Source of the DNA: Ashinkailepas kermadecensis
Taxonomy: Eukaryota; Arthropoda; Thecostraca; Neolepadidae
Length of the DNA: 64,000 nucleotides
Direction: 5' to 3'
Assembly (NCBI GenBank): GCA_034440615.1
Contig: JAOTOM010005144.1
Location: 800,501 to 864,500, forward strand
Part shown: positions 1 through 10,739 of the stretch, piece by piece
How the letters are laid out: the number at the start of each line of letters is the position of its first letter
How positions within the stretch are numbered: the stretch's first letter is position 1
Translations under genes and position numbers: made by a program
The notes under the pieces: model-generated
What the model saw: the letters and a program-made list of their open reading frames with translations, nothing else
Databases searched by the model: none
What the model was told of the DNA's origin: nothing

Positions 1-1790
1 ATAATTCGCGTAGGGGCTCCAAGTAAATGCGGCGGGCCCCAGAAAACTCGCTCCGAGGCCCGAAAATCTGCAACAGGAACCGCCAAGATCGCGTTGGGGC
101 CACAGCTCAGTACAACGCGCCCCGCAAACTCGAACCGGTCCCACCAAATATCGCGCTCGGACCCATAATTCCCATCGGTAGTACCACAAATTTGGTCTGG
201 GCATAAAAAATTCACGTCGGGGCTGCCAACAATTGGCGTCTAGGGCTCCACATAAGCACCGTGTGACCCCCAAAGTCGCACCGGTATCCGAAAAAGAAAG
301 CCGGAGCCCTCCAAAATAAGGAGGGATTCCAAAAAAAGTCCAGGTCAGGAAAATGGTTCCGGAGCACCGAACATATCATCAGATGCCTTGAAAAATCGCG
401 TACGGCATCGAAAAACATACCGGAGCTCGAAGAAAATCGAGGTGAGATGGAAAAACATGGCGCCAGGGACTCGAAAAATCAGGCCGAGATTCGGAATTTA
501 AAGAAAATTCAGAAGAGGTCCACAAAAATCGCGTTGACCCCAGATAACTGGCGTTGGGTCCCCGGAACCACGCGCTTGGGCGCGATAAGTTGCGCTAAGA
601 CCCAGAAATATCGCACCGAAGACCCAAAATCGTACTGGGCCCCACAAATGTGCGTCAGAAGCCCCAAATAAACACAGCGGGACCCTGAGAGCACAACGGG
701 GACCGAAAATGCAACTGGCCCTCCAAAGCGCAGTCTCGCAAAAAGCGACAGGGTCCTAAAACATGCTTTGCAGCCATACATAAATATAGCGGGAACTCTA
801 AAAAAACAAACAAAAAAACACCGGAAGCTCTCAAGGCACACAGGGGCCATGCGACCGCACAAGGGCCTGAAAAGAGGCTGGGGTCGCAATAAGCAACATG
901 GTCCCAGAACGAACAAAAATACCGGGCACTAAATAAATACATTGAGATCGTTGAAAGCGCCCCGACAACTAAGAAAAATCATCGGTGCACAAAGAAGCAA
1001 CAAACCCTAAAACGAGCAGGGGTTTCGAAAATGCATTGGGCCTCGAACAAAAATGGATTGGAGACCTAAGACACATCCGTAGACGAAGAAATACGAAACG
1101 GGTCCAAAGAAGTACACTCAGGCAGGGCCTCGGTTCGGTAGCCAACCTGGAAGCATGTTTAATCAAAGATATGAGGTGCATCAAAGCTCAGCGGGTATCC
1201 GCATTTCTTCATCATAAAATATGAGAAGTAGGGAACTAATGATCGAATTTAATTAATCGAATTTTCGCAGCGAACGCCCATACAAAGCATTTCATCACGT
1301 CAGATAAGGCGCAAGTCTATCATGTGGCAGCAATTAGCAAAGCGTAGGAGGCCCAGCAGAATCCGTAGCATCGCACGAAGTGTGGCGAATGCGCCGAATG
1401 CGCAAGATGGGTGTGCACATGCACTAACGTTGGCGTCGTGGCGACCGGGCACTATGAACTGGAATGTCTGAAGTTGGTAATCTACATTTTAAAGTGATCT
1501 CTGTAGGTGTAATTTCAGCAGTGCAAGGTGACTTATCAAGGGATACCAAAAGAATACATTCGAACAGGATGGGGGAGCCAGGGTTGAAATGCGACGAATC
1601 AGAAACGATAGTGGTAAATTAGGCCCCTCGACAGGATAATTTAGTTGGTCACTAATTATTTTATATAAAAAGGTCCCCTTTGACAAAATAGTGGTCGAAA
1701 TCGGAAGACTTTTTATTGAGTAGGTGGACCCCTCCAAATACGTTTGCCCCCCTCCCCTTGACGCAAATATAGGTACGTCACTGGCACTGG
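1..1790 (+). mobile_element. Non-autonomous dispersed element, family A, copy 1 (cut by the window start)
   Basis: The first ~980 bp are a degenerate short repeat of about 20-24 bp alternating A-runs, GCG and GGGCCCC. Then come a unique-looking body (985-1480) and an end (1600-1790) closing on a GGTACGTCACTG terminus. The whole 985-1790 body is found again in reverse orientation at 31785-32622, with matching blocks in the same order. No open frame resembles a transposase. The terminus, read inward as CAGTGRCGTACCT, looks like a DNA-transposon end, but I cannot assign a superfamily. Confidence 0.65.
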
Positions 1791-2273
1791 CGGATCCAGG
1801 GGAGGGGGCCATTCCGGCCATGCCCCCCCCCCCAAGCGCTTCAAAGGGGGGCCATAGTGTCTTTTGCCCCGCCCCCAAACCAATAAAAGTAAACTAAAAT
1901 AAAATGTAGTAACCTTTGCTGAGGTGAAAAAATAGCTTTCCGGGTGAAATAATCTCCAATTTTAAAGGTATTTTTTTATGTTTGTTTGGAAGTACAGTAT
2001 GGTAGCATAGTAGATTCTGACGCATCGAGGGTTCTATGCTGTTGAAGTTCTGCTTACAGCAAGGGATGACGAAATCAGCAGTTTCATTATTCCTTCGTCA
2101 GATAGGTTCATGAAGTTTGTTTAGCCAGTAACGGCCAAGCGGACCTAGTGAGCCAGATTTCGAAAGCGGAATTTGAACAGGATGTTTTGTGCGAGTGACC
2201 AGTTGAGCCCAGTTGAGCAGCATGTTTCGTATGTTGGTGTTGGAGTTGCTAAGATGAAGAGACAGGCTACATT
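1789..2273 (+). mobile_element. Dispersed element, family B, copy 1
   Basis: It starts with CACTGGCGGATCCAGGGG and is followed by a C/G-rich block, then a body about 285 bp long (to ~2075) that recurs at 2279-2540 with scattered substitutions. The first copy directly abuts the end of family A, so one element probably inserted beside or into the other. No coding capacity was seen. Confidence 0.6.
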
Positions 2274-2654
2274 CACTAGCGGATCCAGGGAGGGGCCATT
2301 CCGGCCATGGCTCCCCCGAAGCGCTTAAAAGGGTCTTTTGGCCCCCCGAAGCCAACAGAAGTAAACTGAATGAAAATGCAGTAACCTTTGCCGAGGTTAA
2401 AAAATATCGTCTGGATGAAAGTATCTCCAATTTTAAAGGTATTTTTATAATTGTTTGGAAGCCAATATGGGAGCATAGTACATTCTGACACGCATCGAGG
2501 GTTCTATGCTGCTCAAGTTCTGCTTACAGCAAGAGTTAACAAAATCGGATCTGCCAGTGTGTACACGTGCACGAACGTTGACGTGGTACAAGACGTTGAA
2601 CGTGAACATGAACGTTTTGGTAAACAAGAACACAAATCCCGTAACTTAGAAGCG
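2274..2654 (+). mobile_element. Dispersed element, family B, copy 2
   Basis: It starts with CACTAGCGGATCCAGGGA and repeats the body of the 1789 copy through the sequence ending TTCTGCTTACAGCAAG near 2533. The two copies then diverge. Similar GGATCC-type ends occur at about 2900 and 26890 (reversed) and about 59346, so this is a dispersed family. Confidence 0.6.
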
Positions 2655-2837
2655 GTGGAGGTAGGCTGGGGCCCCTAAACAGGAAATTATGTTGTCATTA
2701 ATTATTATTGTAAAAATGGGTCCATTTGACAAATAGTGGTAGAAATCCGATGCTTTTAACCAAAAATAATGGGAGAATGGGCACCCTCCAAATCCCTTCG
2801 TCCCCTCCTCTGATGCAATTCCTAAGTACGCCACTGG
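2655..2837 (+). mobile_element. Family A terminal fragment, copy 3
   Basis: This is a diverged copy of 1615-1790: the same order of blocks (CCCCTnnACAGGA, GTCAnTAATTATT, GTCCnnTTTGACAAA, ACCCTCCAAAT) closing on AAGTACGCCACTGG. Only the terminal part of the element is present. Confidence 0.6.
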
Positions 2838-4100
2838 GGGGAGGGGAGGGGGGGCTGACGCCGAAAACCGAAAGTTGCCCCCCCCCCAAACCGGTGGGCT
2901 AGATCCGCCAGTGCGTTTGCTTATTTATACCCTGGTATGGCTCAGTTCTCAGCGGAAAAAAAAGATTCTTGCTATTGCACTTTGCGTAAATGATGCACCA
3001 TGCCAAGAACAAACCAGACATCAATATGAAGCCATGTTCCCCATTCTGGAACCATACTAAGAGCCTAAAAAAGCAATAGGAGGCCCTACCACAGTGGAGG
3101 CCCCATTTCGGGAGCAGGAGGCCCCCTATCAATATTGCCCCCCCTGGAAGAATTTCGTGGCGACGCCACTGCGCACAACCTTTCAAATAACTGCTTGACA
3201 AGATTTAACCATTTTCCTTAGAGGCGCCGAAATCAGCCTTGAAACGTATGCCATACAATGAAGTGATAGGACGGCGATAGTGATATGATACGTGGTCACA
3301 TTGCAAGACAACAATGAACACTGGTAAAGCATTTAGTTGCATGCCACTTGTATTTGGCTTCAAGTTGGAATTCAATCTTGAAATATTCAAATTTGTGTGA
3401 GAATCAGACTTCTAAACTCGCCTGGAATGTCAGCCAGCGATCCAAAAGAATGGGAAATCGGTGGGATCGCAAGATGACGTGACAAGCGGCACCTTCGCCC
3501 AGCCTTGTTTTCTTAGCATCTTGCGTTTGGAAAACCATGGAAGGCGCGGCAATTCACTGCGCTGTGGGAGGTGTGAAAATACTACGCACGGCCAATATTG
3601 GCCTTTTAAAACAGCCAATATTTCATTTATGTTGTACTGCGCTGAATGGTAATGCAAAAGAAGACGAAACGAAAAATGTATGGATGACGATAAGATGTAT
3701 CTAACAAACATTGCAATGGAACAAACAAACACAAATCAAATGAATATAATGTGTTGTATTTAAAACGGCGAGCGCAAAACCGGACAGTCACTTGTGCAAT
3801 TTAGGTGATCTAGCGAACTACAAAGTATTCTTCACCACCGTGGCATGATCAAAGGAGAAATCCTGCAACGAAAGGATAATGTAAACGTCCTAGTTTCTTC
3901 CTCTGTCCTCTTTCCATGGTTTCAAACTCTGTCATCCCAGCTATTCCCGCTCTGCAAGGATGCCGACGTCTTGTGATTACCGAGACACGCTCCTGAAGAA
4001 CAGCTTCAGATAGCACCGCACAATGATGTGGGCCTCCAAAGTTCTGCTCTCATCCGACCATACCAGTTGCTCTCACTACCCCTTCACTTTTTATAATGTG
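2838..4100. other. Transposon debris and unique sequence, no gene seen
   Basis: From 2838 to 3180 there are G/C homopolymer stretches and two more element ends (a reversed GATCCGCCAGTGC near 2897, and GTGGCGACGCCACTGCGC near 3160). From 3181 to 4100 the sequence is AT-richer and unique. I see no coding signal in it. Confidence 0.4.
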
Positions 4101-4137
4101 TGCATTACTCCTTTGCAACTCCCGTCATGTTCTATCA

Positions 4138-4734
4138 CTACTCCTTCTCCAGAGTATTGACGATCCGATGTTCCTTCTTGCCCTGGTCCCTAGTCCAGTG
4201 AAGTCCGTTCTTTCTGTAGAATTCTGCCTGAACGACAGCCACCGTGGCGAACTTCGGCCCCTTGAGAGGAGCGTCCTGACTACCCCATCCGTACTGCCAC
4301 GAAGTGCACGCCTCGAATGGGAACTTCTGGTCCGGATACAGCTTGTTCCTGGCTCGGAGGTACTGGTAGCGGCCTTCGCCGTTGTACGAGATACCGTCGT
4401 ACAGCAGTTCCTTCGTCTTCTCGTCGGGCGGGAACATGTCCAAAGAGATGGTCGAGTCGGGCTTCTTGGGGAACGGTGGAGGCGGAAACTCCTTTTTCAT
4501 GTGGTACTTCTTTTCGATGACGTAGCTGCTCTCGGGGTGCTTGATGGTGTTGACCTTCTTGACGTCGAAACGGTCGCTGGCCACTTTGAATTCGGCAAGC
4601 TTTGGATCGTGAATCATCCGCTGGAATTCTGTGTCGAATTTCATCGCCCATCGCATCCGAGTTTCGGTTTCATTGTGGATAGATTCTTTCCAGAAGTTTT
4701 GCCACAGTGTGTCTACAGGCATAGTGCGCGACAT
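4138..4734 (-). CDS. SPMIP1: SPMIP1 homologue (sperm microtubule inner protein 1)
   Basis: This is a complete frame of 198 codons, ATG to TAG, with a second stop (TGA) directly after. The protein is small, soluble and has no membrane segment. Matches to the SPMIP1 (formerly ATP6V1FNB) family, as I remember it, run the length of the protein: an N-terminal block NFWKE near residue 13, a mid block LLYDGISYNGEGRYQYLRAR around residues 110-130, then FPFEACTSWQYGWG, and a C-terminal EFYRKNGLHW. Family members sit inside axonemal doublet microtubules of sperm flagella and are about this long. The start is chosen because the next in-frame Met is only four codons on and the family begins MSR-like. A strong splice acceptor (pyrimidine tract then CTAG, exon from 4755) lies 21 bp upstream of the ATG, so a 5' UTR intron is likely. 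It lies on the same strand as the CAP-like exons and may be nested inside that gene. I see no AATAAA just downstream. Orthology is inferred from remembered motifs. Confidence 0.82.
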   Translation of the reverse strand: MSRTMPVDTLWQNFWKESIHNETETRMRWAMKFDTEFQRMIHDPKLAEFKVASDRFDVKKVNTIKHPESSYVIEKKYHMKKEFPPPPFPKKPDSTISLDMFPPDEKTKELLYDGISYNGEGRYQYLRARNKLYPDQKFPFEACTSWQYGWGSQDAPLKGPKFATVAVVQAEFYRKNGLHWTRDQGKKEHRIVNTLEKE

Positions 4735-4754
4735 GGCGAAATTTTGCTCGGTAT

Positions 4755-4775
4755 GCTAGAGGAATAAAACAATCA
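4755..4775 (-). other. Probable 3' splice site in the 5' UTR of SPMIP1
   Basis: On the minus strand a T-rich tract (TTGTTTTATTCCTCTAG) ends just before 4755, leaving a 21-nt untranslated leader before the ATG at 4734. This is a sequence-based prediction only. Confidence 0.45.
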
Positions 4776-5129
4776 GCTTAATGATTTTCAATGCAAGAAG
4801 CAAGCGCGCAAATTATGTGCTTGAGGGATTCCGATAAATACTATAGAAGTTCTACACGATGGATTTTTATTACGGCGGGATTATGAGCGCAGCGGAATTT
4901 TGAATGAAAGACGGTAGAATACAGATTTTGCCTGGCAGATACTCGTTTGTTTTTACGGTGCAACGACCGTGCGTATGCCATGAGTGTAACTTCAGCTGAG
5001 CGAATCTTTGGTAAAATAACTGAATAACTTGTTAAAAAAATTGGGAAATTAGGCCAAGATATAGCGAGATTCGGCCCAAACGATGTCATAACTTCGCTAA
5101 CTGGATTTTTTGTTGACACAGTCCAAATT
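4776..5129. other. No gene seen
   Basis: AT-rich unique sequence. The distal part (about 5040-5129) can be loosely aligned with the sequence after the SINE at 11112, so the SINE may extend into it. Confidence 0.3.
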
Positions 5130-5437
5130 TTTCTGGAGTGGCTTTGTGAACCAGGGTCCTATTGCTCAGCAAGCTTGTCGCGTGATCCCCAGCCCCACAA
5201 TCCGATCCCTGAAATCCACTTCAACGGCATAATTTCGATCGATAATTTAACGTGTCGTCAATGCACCGACACGGCCGCCCCGATAGCCCGTTCCTGGCCT
5301 CATCGACCAGTTGCTAACTGACCTTCCCAGCCGGGGCCAAATGCGAGCGCATGCGCAAGAGACTCGAACCCTGTCTTGCCAGGACAGGGGAGACCAATGC
5401 AGGCCAGTGCTCTAACGAACTGAGCTACTGAGGCGAC
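5130..5437 (-). mobile_element. tRNA-derived SINE, family 1, copy 1
   Basis: Read on the minus strand it starts with a tRNA-like head: GTAGCTCAGTTCGTTAGAGC (A-box type) and, about 35 nt on, GGTTCGAGTC (B-box type). A body follows containing GGCTGGGAAGGTCAGTTAGC and GTGTCGGTGCATTG. The same head and body in the same order occur on the plus strand at 11112-11420. The anticodon arm does not fold like a working tRNA, so this is a SINE rather than a tRNA gene. Confidence 0.75.
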
Positions 5438-6240
5438 ATTGTAGGTAAGATGTGGAAAATTTACAAACAATACCTGCAAAATGCACCAATCATGGTGCGA
5501 CAAATCCCGCACATATTACAGACGTAAATACACTTTACATATTACCACAATCAAGATTTGAGGTGGCACATTCGTTGGCCATTTTGAACATGGTCCCAAC
5601 TTCCTTGACCTTCATCAAGTTATCTGAGGCCAGGTCAGAATAACGTTAGCTAAGTGGGCTAAACCAATCAAGGGACTGGTATTTGTATGGTTTGCTTCGA
5701 GCTTTCATGGCGTGAATAGTATCAAAATTGCATTTCACAACCAAAATTACCCCTGGAACCAAAACTATCAAGCATAGTGAAAATGAAGGTCATCCGAGGC
5801 CATTGTCCTAAATACATTTTTATATTTTTGTTCAGGATCCATAGCCCATGCACGCGTATATATACGAAGTGAACCTTACCTACCACAAGACTACAATTTG
5901 GCAGTGGTCACAAAACGTATATCCTGGATTTACATTTGGAGTTAGGCTAGTGACCCAAGATCACTGCCAAGCTTGGCCATTTCAGACCAATGTGTAATTA
6001 ATTCGAATGTGTAATTAACTACCATGACGTGCGTATTAACTGTCCTTAGCAAAAATGGAGACAAAATGTTTTTGAAAAGTCAATTTACTTTTTAAAACGG
6101 CCATTTGGATTTCAAATATTTTTTTAACTGAAAAGCAGACATTGTCAGGCCATATTCGTTGAGCGCTTTCCAATGATACCCGGTTTGCTTTCGTGTGTCA
6201 CTTAGTTTGGAAGTTAACAGGGAGTCTTTAACGATCCCCT
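5438..6240. other. No gene seen
   Basis: AT-rich unique sequence. No recognisable open frame, RNA gene or repeat. Confidence 0.3.
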
Positions 6241-6350
6241 CCCCCCTCCCAGACAGGGTGTGAGGATCTGACCGGAGAGGAGAGACCGGGTTAAGAGAAC
6301 ATCCAATAGGGTCTCATGTTAAGAGAGCAAGACATTGGCGAGACCAAGGC

Positions 6351-6475
6351 ACAGTGGGGTCCAGACCCCACCAAAGGTATAGGAAGCTCCACCCCTGCTC
6401 CTTAGGCTTACCAAGGCACAGTGGGGCCCAGACCCCACCAAAGGTATAGGAAGCTCCACCCCTGCTCCTTAGGCT
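6351..6475 (+). repeat. Two-copy tandem duplication, unit about 63 bp
   Basis: The block beginning AGGCACAGTGGGGYCCAGAC and ending CTGCTCCTTAGGCT occurs twice back to back with one substitution, so it is a recent local duplication. Confidence 0.85.
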
Positions 6476-6918
6476 TTCCGATTGAATTTGAAATGATTTT
6501 TTGTCGGTTGGAGGAACGCTGACATCACCATTTTATGTCGAATACGGCTACATCTGAGCCGAGATACACCACATGGCTCAAATGATAACATGCGATTGAA
6601 ATGCGTGTACACAAAAAGGCCTTCCAAAAAAAGGTAATCTTAGCCGCGCCACGGTTGGAAAAAAGTACATCTTTTCGGTTCCAGCGTGTGTAATTCACCT
6701 CATCTCTCGTGCTCCCGAGACCCACGTGAGCAAGTCATCGTACATTCCACGCTGGCGACACTCACCAAGGCATCATGTGTCCTGCGCAAAACATACGAGA
6801 CGTACTTCCGGGAAGTCCTCAAACTTGGAACGTACGAGAAGACGTCACCATGTCTGTCGCGCTGACGGGACCCTGACTTAAGACTTAGCCATGATGTGCC
6901 CACGCTCTTGTCACTCAC

Positions 6919-6939
6919 GTGAAGAAGTCATCGTCCCTC
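6919..6939 (-). CDS. Candidate 21-nt microexon of the CAP-like gene
   Basis: On the minus strand a 21-base segment lies between a good acceptor (CTCCTGCTGTTCAG) and a good donor (CAC|GTGAGTG). It starts and ends in phase 2, the phase left by the donor of the exon at 6978, and would add about seven residues (T-R-D-D-D-F-F). The gap from that donor to this acceptor is only 38 nt, very short for an intron. The segment resembles the end of the neighbouring exon, so it may instead be a decayed tandem copy of an exon end. Confidence 0.25.
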
Positions 6940-6977
6940 CTGAACAGCAGGAGGTCCCCATGCCTGCCGAGACTCAC

Positions 6978-7134
6978 GTGAACACATCGCCGTGTCTCCT
7001 GCGCTCCTGGTCGTCCAGCTGCTGCAGATACCTCCTGCGCCTCTCTTCCTCCAGCCTTCTCCGAGCCTGCTGCTCGCGCCACTCTTCGCCACCGACTGCG
7101 TCACGATCGTCACGGCGCCCACGCTGCGGCGAGA
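6978..7134 (-). CDS. CAP: Internal exon of a SORBS/CAP-like adaptor gene
   Basis: This 157-nt exon has a clear acceptor (GTTTCCGTTTGGCAG) and donor (TTCAC|GTGAGT). It enters in phase 1 and leaves in phase 2. It codes for about 52 residues, starting SPQRGRRDDRDAVGG and continuing with a highly charged stretch EEWREQQARRRLEEERRRRY and then LDDQERRRHGDVF. In vertebrate SORBS1 a similar charged helix ending in ARRHTG lies directly before the first SH3 domain. The match is by recollection, not alignment. SORBS/CAP proteins are scaffolds at integrin adhesions and muscle attachment sites. The upstream giant exon and the exon at 44 kb both end in phase 1, so either can be spliced here in frame. The SH3 exons are expected at lower coordinates, outside the window. 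The adjoining intron begins with a (CA)n tract and then the 27-bp array. Confidence 0.6.
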
Positions 7135-7166
7135 CTGCCAAACGGAAACACATCAAACGTGTGCTG

Positions 7167-7215
7167 GTGTGTGTGTGTGTGTGTGTGTATATGTGTATGT
7201 GTGTGTGTGTAGATG
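7167..7215 (+). repeat. (GT)n microsatellite
   Basis: A GT run interrupted by a short TATATGTGTAT segment, starting about 30 bp intronward of the exon acceptor at 7134. Confidence 0.9.
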
Positions 7216-7333
7216 GCAGCGATACAACCAACAGTAGACACGCATAACACAACAGTGTATCCACCTGCAGCTGATTTTGGCCGGGATCGGAACATCTATT
7301 TCAGAAGGCAGAAGGCATTCCGAACGGAAACGA

Positions 7334-8303
7334 AACGTTCTGCTCCACTGTCCATATTGTAACGTTCTGCTCCACTGTCCATATTGTAACGTTCTGCTCC
7401 ACTGTCCATATTGTAACGTTCTGCTCCACTGTCCATATTGTAACGTTCTGCTCCACTGTCCATATTGTAACGTTCTGCTCCACTGTCCATATTGTAACGT
7501 TCTGCTCCACTGTCCATATTGTAACGTTCTGCTCCACTGTCCATATTGTAACGTTCTGCTCCACTGTCCATATTGTAACGTTCTGCTCCACTGTCCATAT
7601 TGTAACGTTCTGCTCCACTGTCCATATTGTAACGTTCTGCTCCACTGTCCATATTGTAACGTTCTGCTCCACTGTCCATATTGTAACGTTCTGCTCCACT
7701 GTCCATATTGTAACGTTCTGCTCCACTGTCCATATTGTAACGTTCTGCTCCACTGTCCATATTGTAACGTTCTGCCCACTGTCCATATTGTAACGTTCTG
7801 CTCCACTGTCCATATTGTAACGTTCTTCTCCACTGTCCATATTGTAACGTTCTGCTCCACTGTCCATATTGTAACGTTCTGCTCCACTGTCCATATTGTA
7901 ACGTTCTGCTCCACTGTCCATATTGTAACGTTCTGCTCCACTGTCCATATTGTAACGTTCTGCTCCACTGTCCATATTGTAACGTTCTGCTCCACTGTCC
8001 ATATTGTAACGTTCTGCTCCACTGTCCATTTGTAACGTTCTGCTCCACGTCCATATTGTAACGTTCTGCTCCACTGTCCATATTGTAACGTTCTGCTCCA
8101 CTGTCCATATTGTAACGTTCTGCTCCACTGTCCATATTGTAACGTTCTGCTCCACTGTCCATATTGTAACGTTCTGCTCCACTGTCCATATTGTAACGTT
8201 CTGCTCCATTGTCCATATTGCAACGTTCTGCTCCACTGTCCATATTGTAACGTTCTGCTCCACTGTCCATATTGTAACGTTCTGCTCCACTGTCCATATT
8301 GCA
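7334..8303. repeat. 27-bp minisatellite, about 36 copies
   Basis: The unit starts AACGTTCTGCTCCACTGTCC and closes ATATTGT. Copies are nearly identical, with four or five single-base changes and three single-base deletions. Because 27 is a multiple of three and the unit has no stop in several frames, long artificial frames appear on both strands. It lies in the intron between the giant exon and the 7.1 kb exon. Confidence 0.97.
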
Positions 8304-8309
8304 ACGGCA

Positions 8310-10195
8310 CAAGTTGCCGAATTACGTGACGTTCCCCATGATTTATTATCCTGAAACATATTTGCTTTTCGCTCAGAGCCAGCATTGGCAAAGGAAAGTG
8401 CGAATTTCCCACGCAGTGCGGAGTAGGTGGGTCGGTGGAGCTGGACGGACACATGGCACACGGAGCTGGCACTGTCATGTGTTTCTAACTACGCTGACGG
8501 GAGGAGGATGGCGTACACGGGAGGAGGGCGGCGCACAACTGCTGATGCCAGATGGCATCAGCAGTAAGAAAAAGACTGGGATGTTCAAGTAATAACACAA
8601 CTCCTGAGACGCAAAAAGCATCAGTCAATGGTGACGATTGGTCCAGAACAGCAGAAACAACACAATTCCGGAATTGATGCACCTCGGCACGGTCTGGGTC
8701 GCAACATACATTTTGGCCCTCCGCTTGGGTGATGCCGAGTAAATATAAAATACCAGAATTATCACACAATAGGCGTGTTGTCACTGGAAAATTGATCCAG
8801 TGGAAAGCATCACGATTCATTACTAAGTGCAACAGACACGCCTCCAGAAACACCTACAAATCGGCATATGTCATATATATATCAGCTATATACGGCATCA
8901 CGATCCGCACAGAAACGTTATTTCCTTACACAGCAAGCGCAAGAGTCATATAGAACCACATATCGAAAGCCCGCTAAGATGTCCAAACAAATAGATGCAT
9001 GTAATGCAAAGCCTAGTAACCTGTCTCGAACTCTGCCAAAACTGCCATCTGTTCCAAGCCACCGACGCACTCTTATTATAGCGAAGCGCCAAGCAGCACA
9101 GGCAGCAAGCGGCGGGAAGAGGGAGGACGACCACGCAAACACACACATCACGCTGACAATTATCAGCTCATTTCCAGCGCAGGTTGCGGACGGCGTCAGA
9201 CAGGACGCGGCTGTCTCGTGGACTGCCGCGTGATTACAGAGGCGACGCCCGACCGACCCTCCAATTCCGCCGACAACCGCCAGCCCCCCCCCCCCTCCCA
9301 CCACCACCACTGGGACGGCCACCGGCGCGGCCGCGGCCAGGTCACGCGAGACCAGCAGCGGCACAGCCAGGTGCGCAGACACAGGGGCACAGTTCCCAGC
9401 CAGGGACAGTGGCGGACACAGGGGTGGGACAAGTAGCAACACTGTAGATTGATTATAATAGTTATGGGCGCAAAATTACCCTGGAAGTCGACGCGCCCTT
9501 AAACTCCAATCCACCACCACAGGGGTGGGACAAGCGGCTCTTTCGTGTTGTCAACGCAGCGCCAATGAGTTCTAAATTCAGTATATTAGGCCTATGACGA
9601 TGCACGGATCCATCTCATCACAAACAACCAATCGGAGACGAAGCCACGACCGGGACTTGAAGCTTTTGTTGGGGGAAGGAGGGGGGGAGGGTAGATGCCC
9701 GACGAGACACGATTTTTAGCTAGAATTAACCACCTTGGTGTTGTCCCCACCCATAATCGATATGCGCATGACATGGCGTGCAGGAGCAGGTCCCGGCGCG
9801 CTGCGGAAGCTGAGGGTCGCAGCTGACGTGCTAAACTAGTTCCTGGGCAGATATTGATCGGCAGGCAAGGCTAACACTGCCGTCGGCTCGTGGAAGCGAG
9901 GACCGAGGATGAGTAACGCAGGGGCGTCCGCTGAGGGTAGTCAGGCCCTGGAGAGTCATCCAGGGCCTGGAGAGTCATTCAGGACACGCACCCGCGGAAG
10001 GCGACGATACGTGTGATGCCACTGAGGAACATAGTGGTGTGTGGAAATGTCCCTTGGAAATATAGTGGTGTGAACATTTCCACGGATAATACCTTCATGC
10101 CTATAGTCTTCAAGGATCAAATTACAACGGCTACATGCGGCGTAGAAAATCGCTGGCAATGAAAGCAAAATGCATGGGAGCGAACATCCACCAGA
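8310..10195. other. Intronic sequence, no gene seen
   Basis: Mixed unique sequence. A GC-rich patch at about 9180-9440 has open frames on both strands but no family features. A short 18-bp direct repeat lies at about 9945-9975. A small G-rich tract lies near 9670. Confidence 0.3.
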
Positions 10196-10196
10196 G

Positions 10197-10395
10197 GAAT
10201 GGGCGGGTGGTAATGCGACTGAAATGCCGATGTGGTGATGGTGATGCCAATGAGATACGGATGAATAGGTGGTAATGCCACCGAGATGCCGATGTGCAGG
10301 TGGTAATGCCACCGAGATGCCGATGGGTAGGTGGTAATGCCACCGAGATGCCGATGGGTAGGTGGTAATGCCACTGAGATGCCAATGACCAAGGT
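10197..10395. repeat. 31-bp tandem repeat, about 6 copies
   Basis: The unit contains GGTGGTAATGCCACCGAGAT and ATGCCGATGGGTA; the outer copies are more diverged than the central ones. Confidence 0.85.
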
Positions 10396-10493
10396 GCGTG
10401 CCGCACGCACGCAGCGTGCGTCTTCAGACCAGTATAGGTTGAATTTGAGCCAGTAACAGCGCAGAACAAACAAAACGAGAGTGCCGCTGGACT

Positions 10494-10735
10494 GGGAACA
10501 GCATCGTCCGGCTGGCCAGGCTGGGAACAGCATTGTCCGGCTGGCCAGGCTGGGAACAGCATTGTCCGGCTGGCCAGGCTGGGAACAGCATTGTCCGGCT
10601 GGCCAGGCTGGGAACAGCATCGTCCGGCTGGCCAGGCTGGGAACAGCATTGTCCGGCTGGCCAGGCTGGGAACAGCATTGTCCGGCTGGCCAGGCTGGGA
10701 ACAGCATCGTCCGGCTGGCCAGACTGGCCAGGCCG
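10494..10735. repeat. 29-bp tandem repeat, about 8 copies
   Basis: The unit is GGGAACAGCATTGTCCGG followed by CTGGCCAGGCT. It alternates between GCATCG and GCATTG versions and contains the palindrome CTGGCCAG. Confidence 0.93.
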
Positions 10736-10739
10736 GCTG

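Noticed and set aside
5335..5437. tRNA gene
   Set aside because: A- and B-box-like motifs are present, but the anticodon arm does not pair and a SINE body follows. The same holds for 11112, 14200-14289, 25620-25722 and 50080-50148.
7153..8478. 441-codon frame repeating QYGQWSRTL
   Set aside because: It is made by the 27-bp array. All three minus frames and a plus frame stay open because the unit has no stop, and no start region or splice sites support it.
8918..9442. 174-codon minus frame with a hydrophobic start
   Set aside because: Val/Ala/Gly runs come from GC-rich low-complexity DNA (GGTGGTGG tract). The plus strand is also open; no family match.
10494..10735. CRISPR array
   Set aside because: Repeats are contiguous with no unique spacers, as in all other arrays here; the sequence is eukaryotic.
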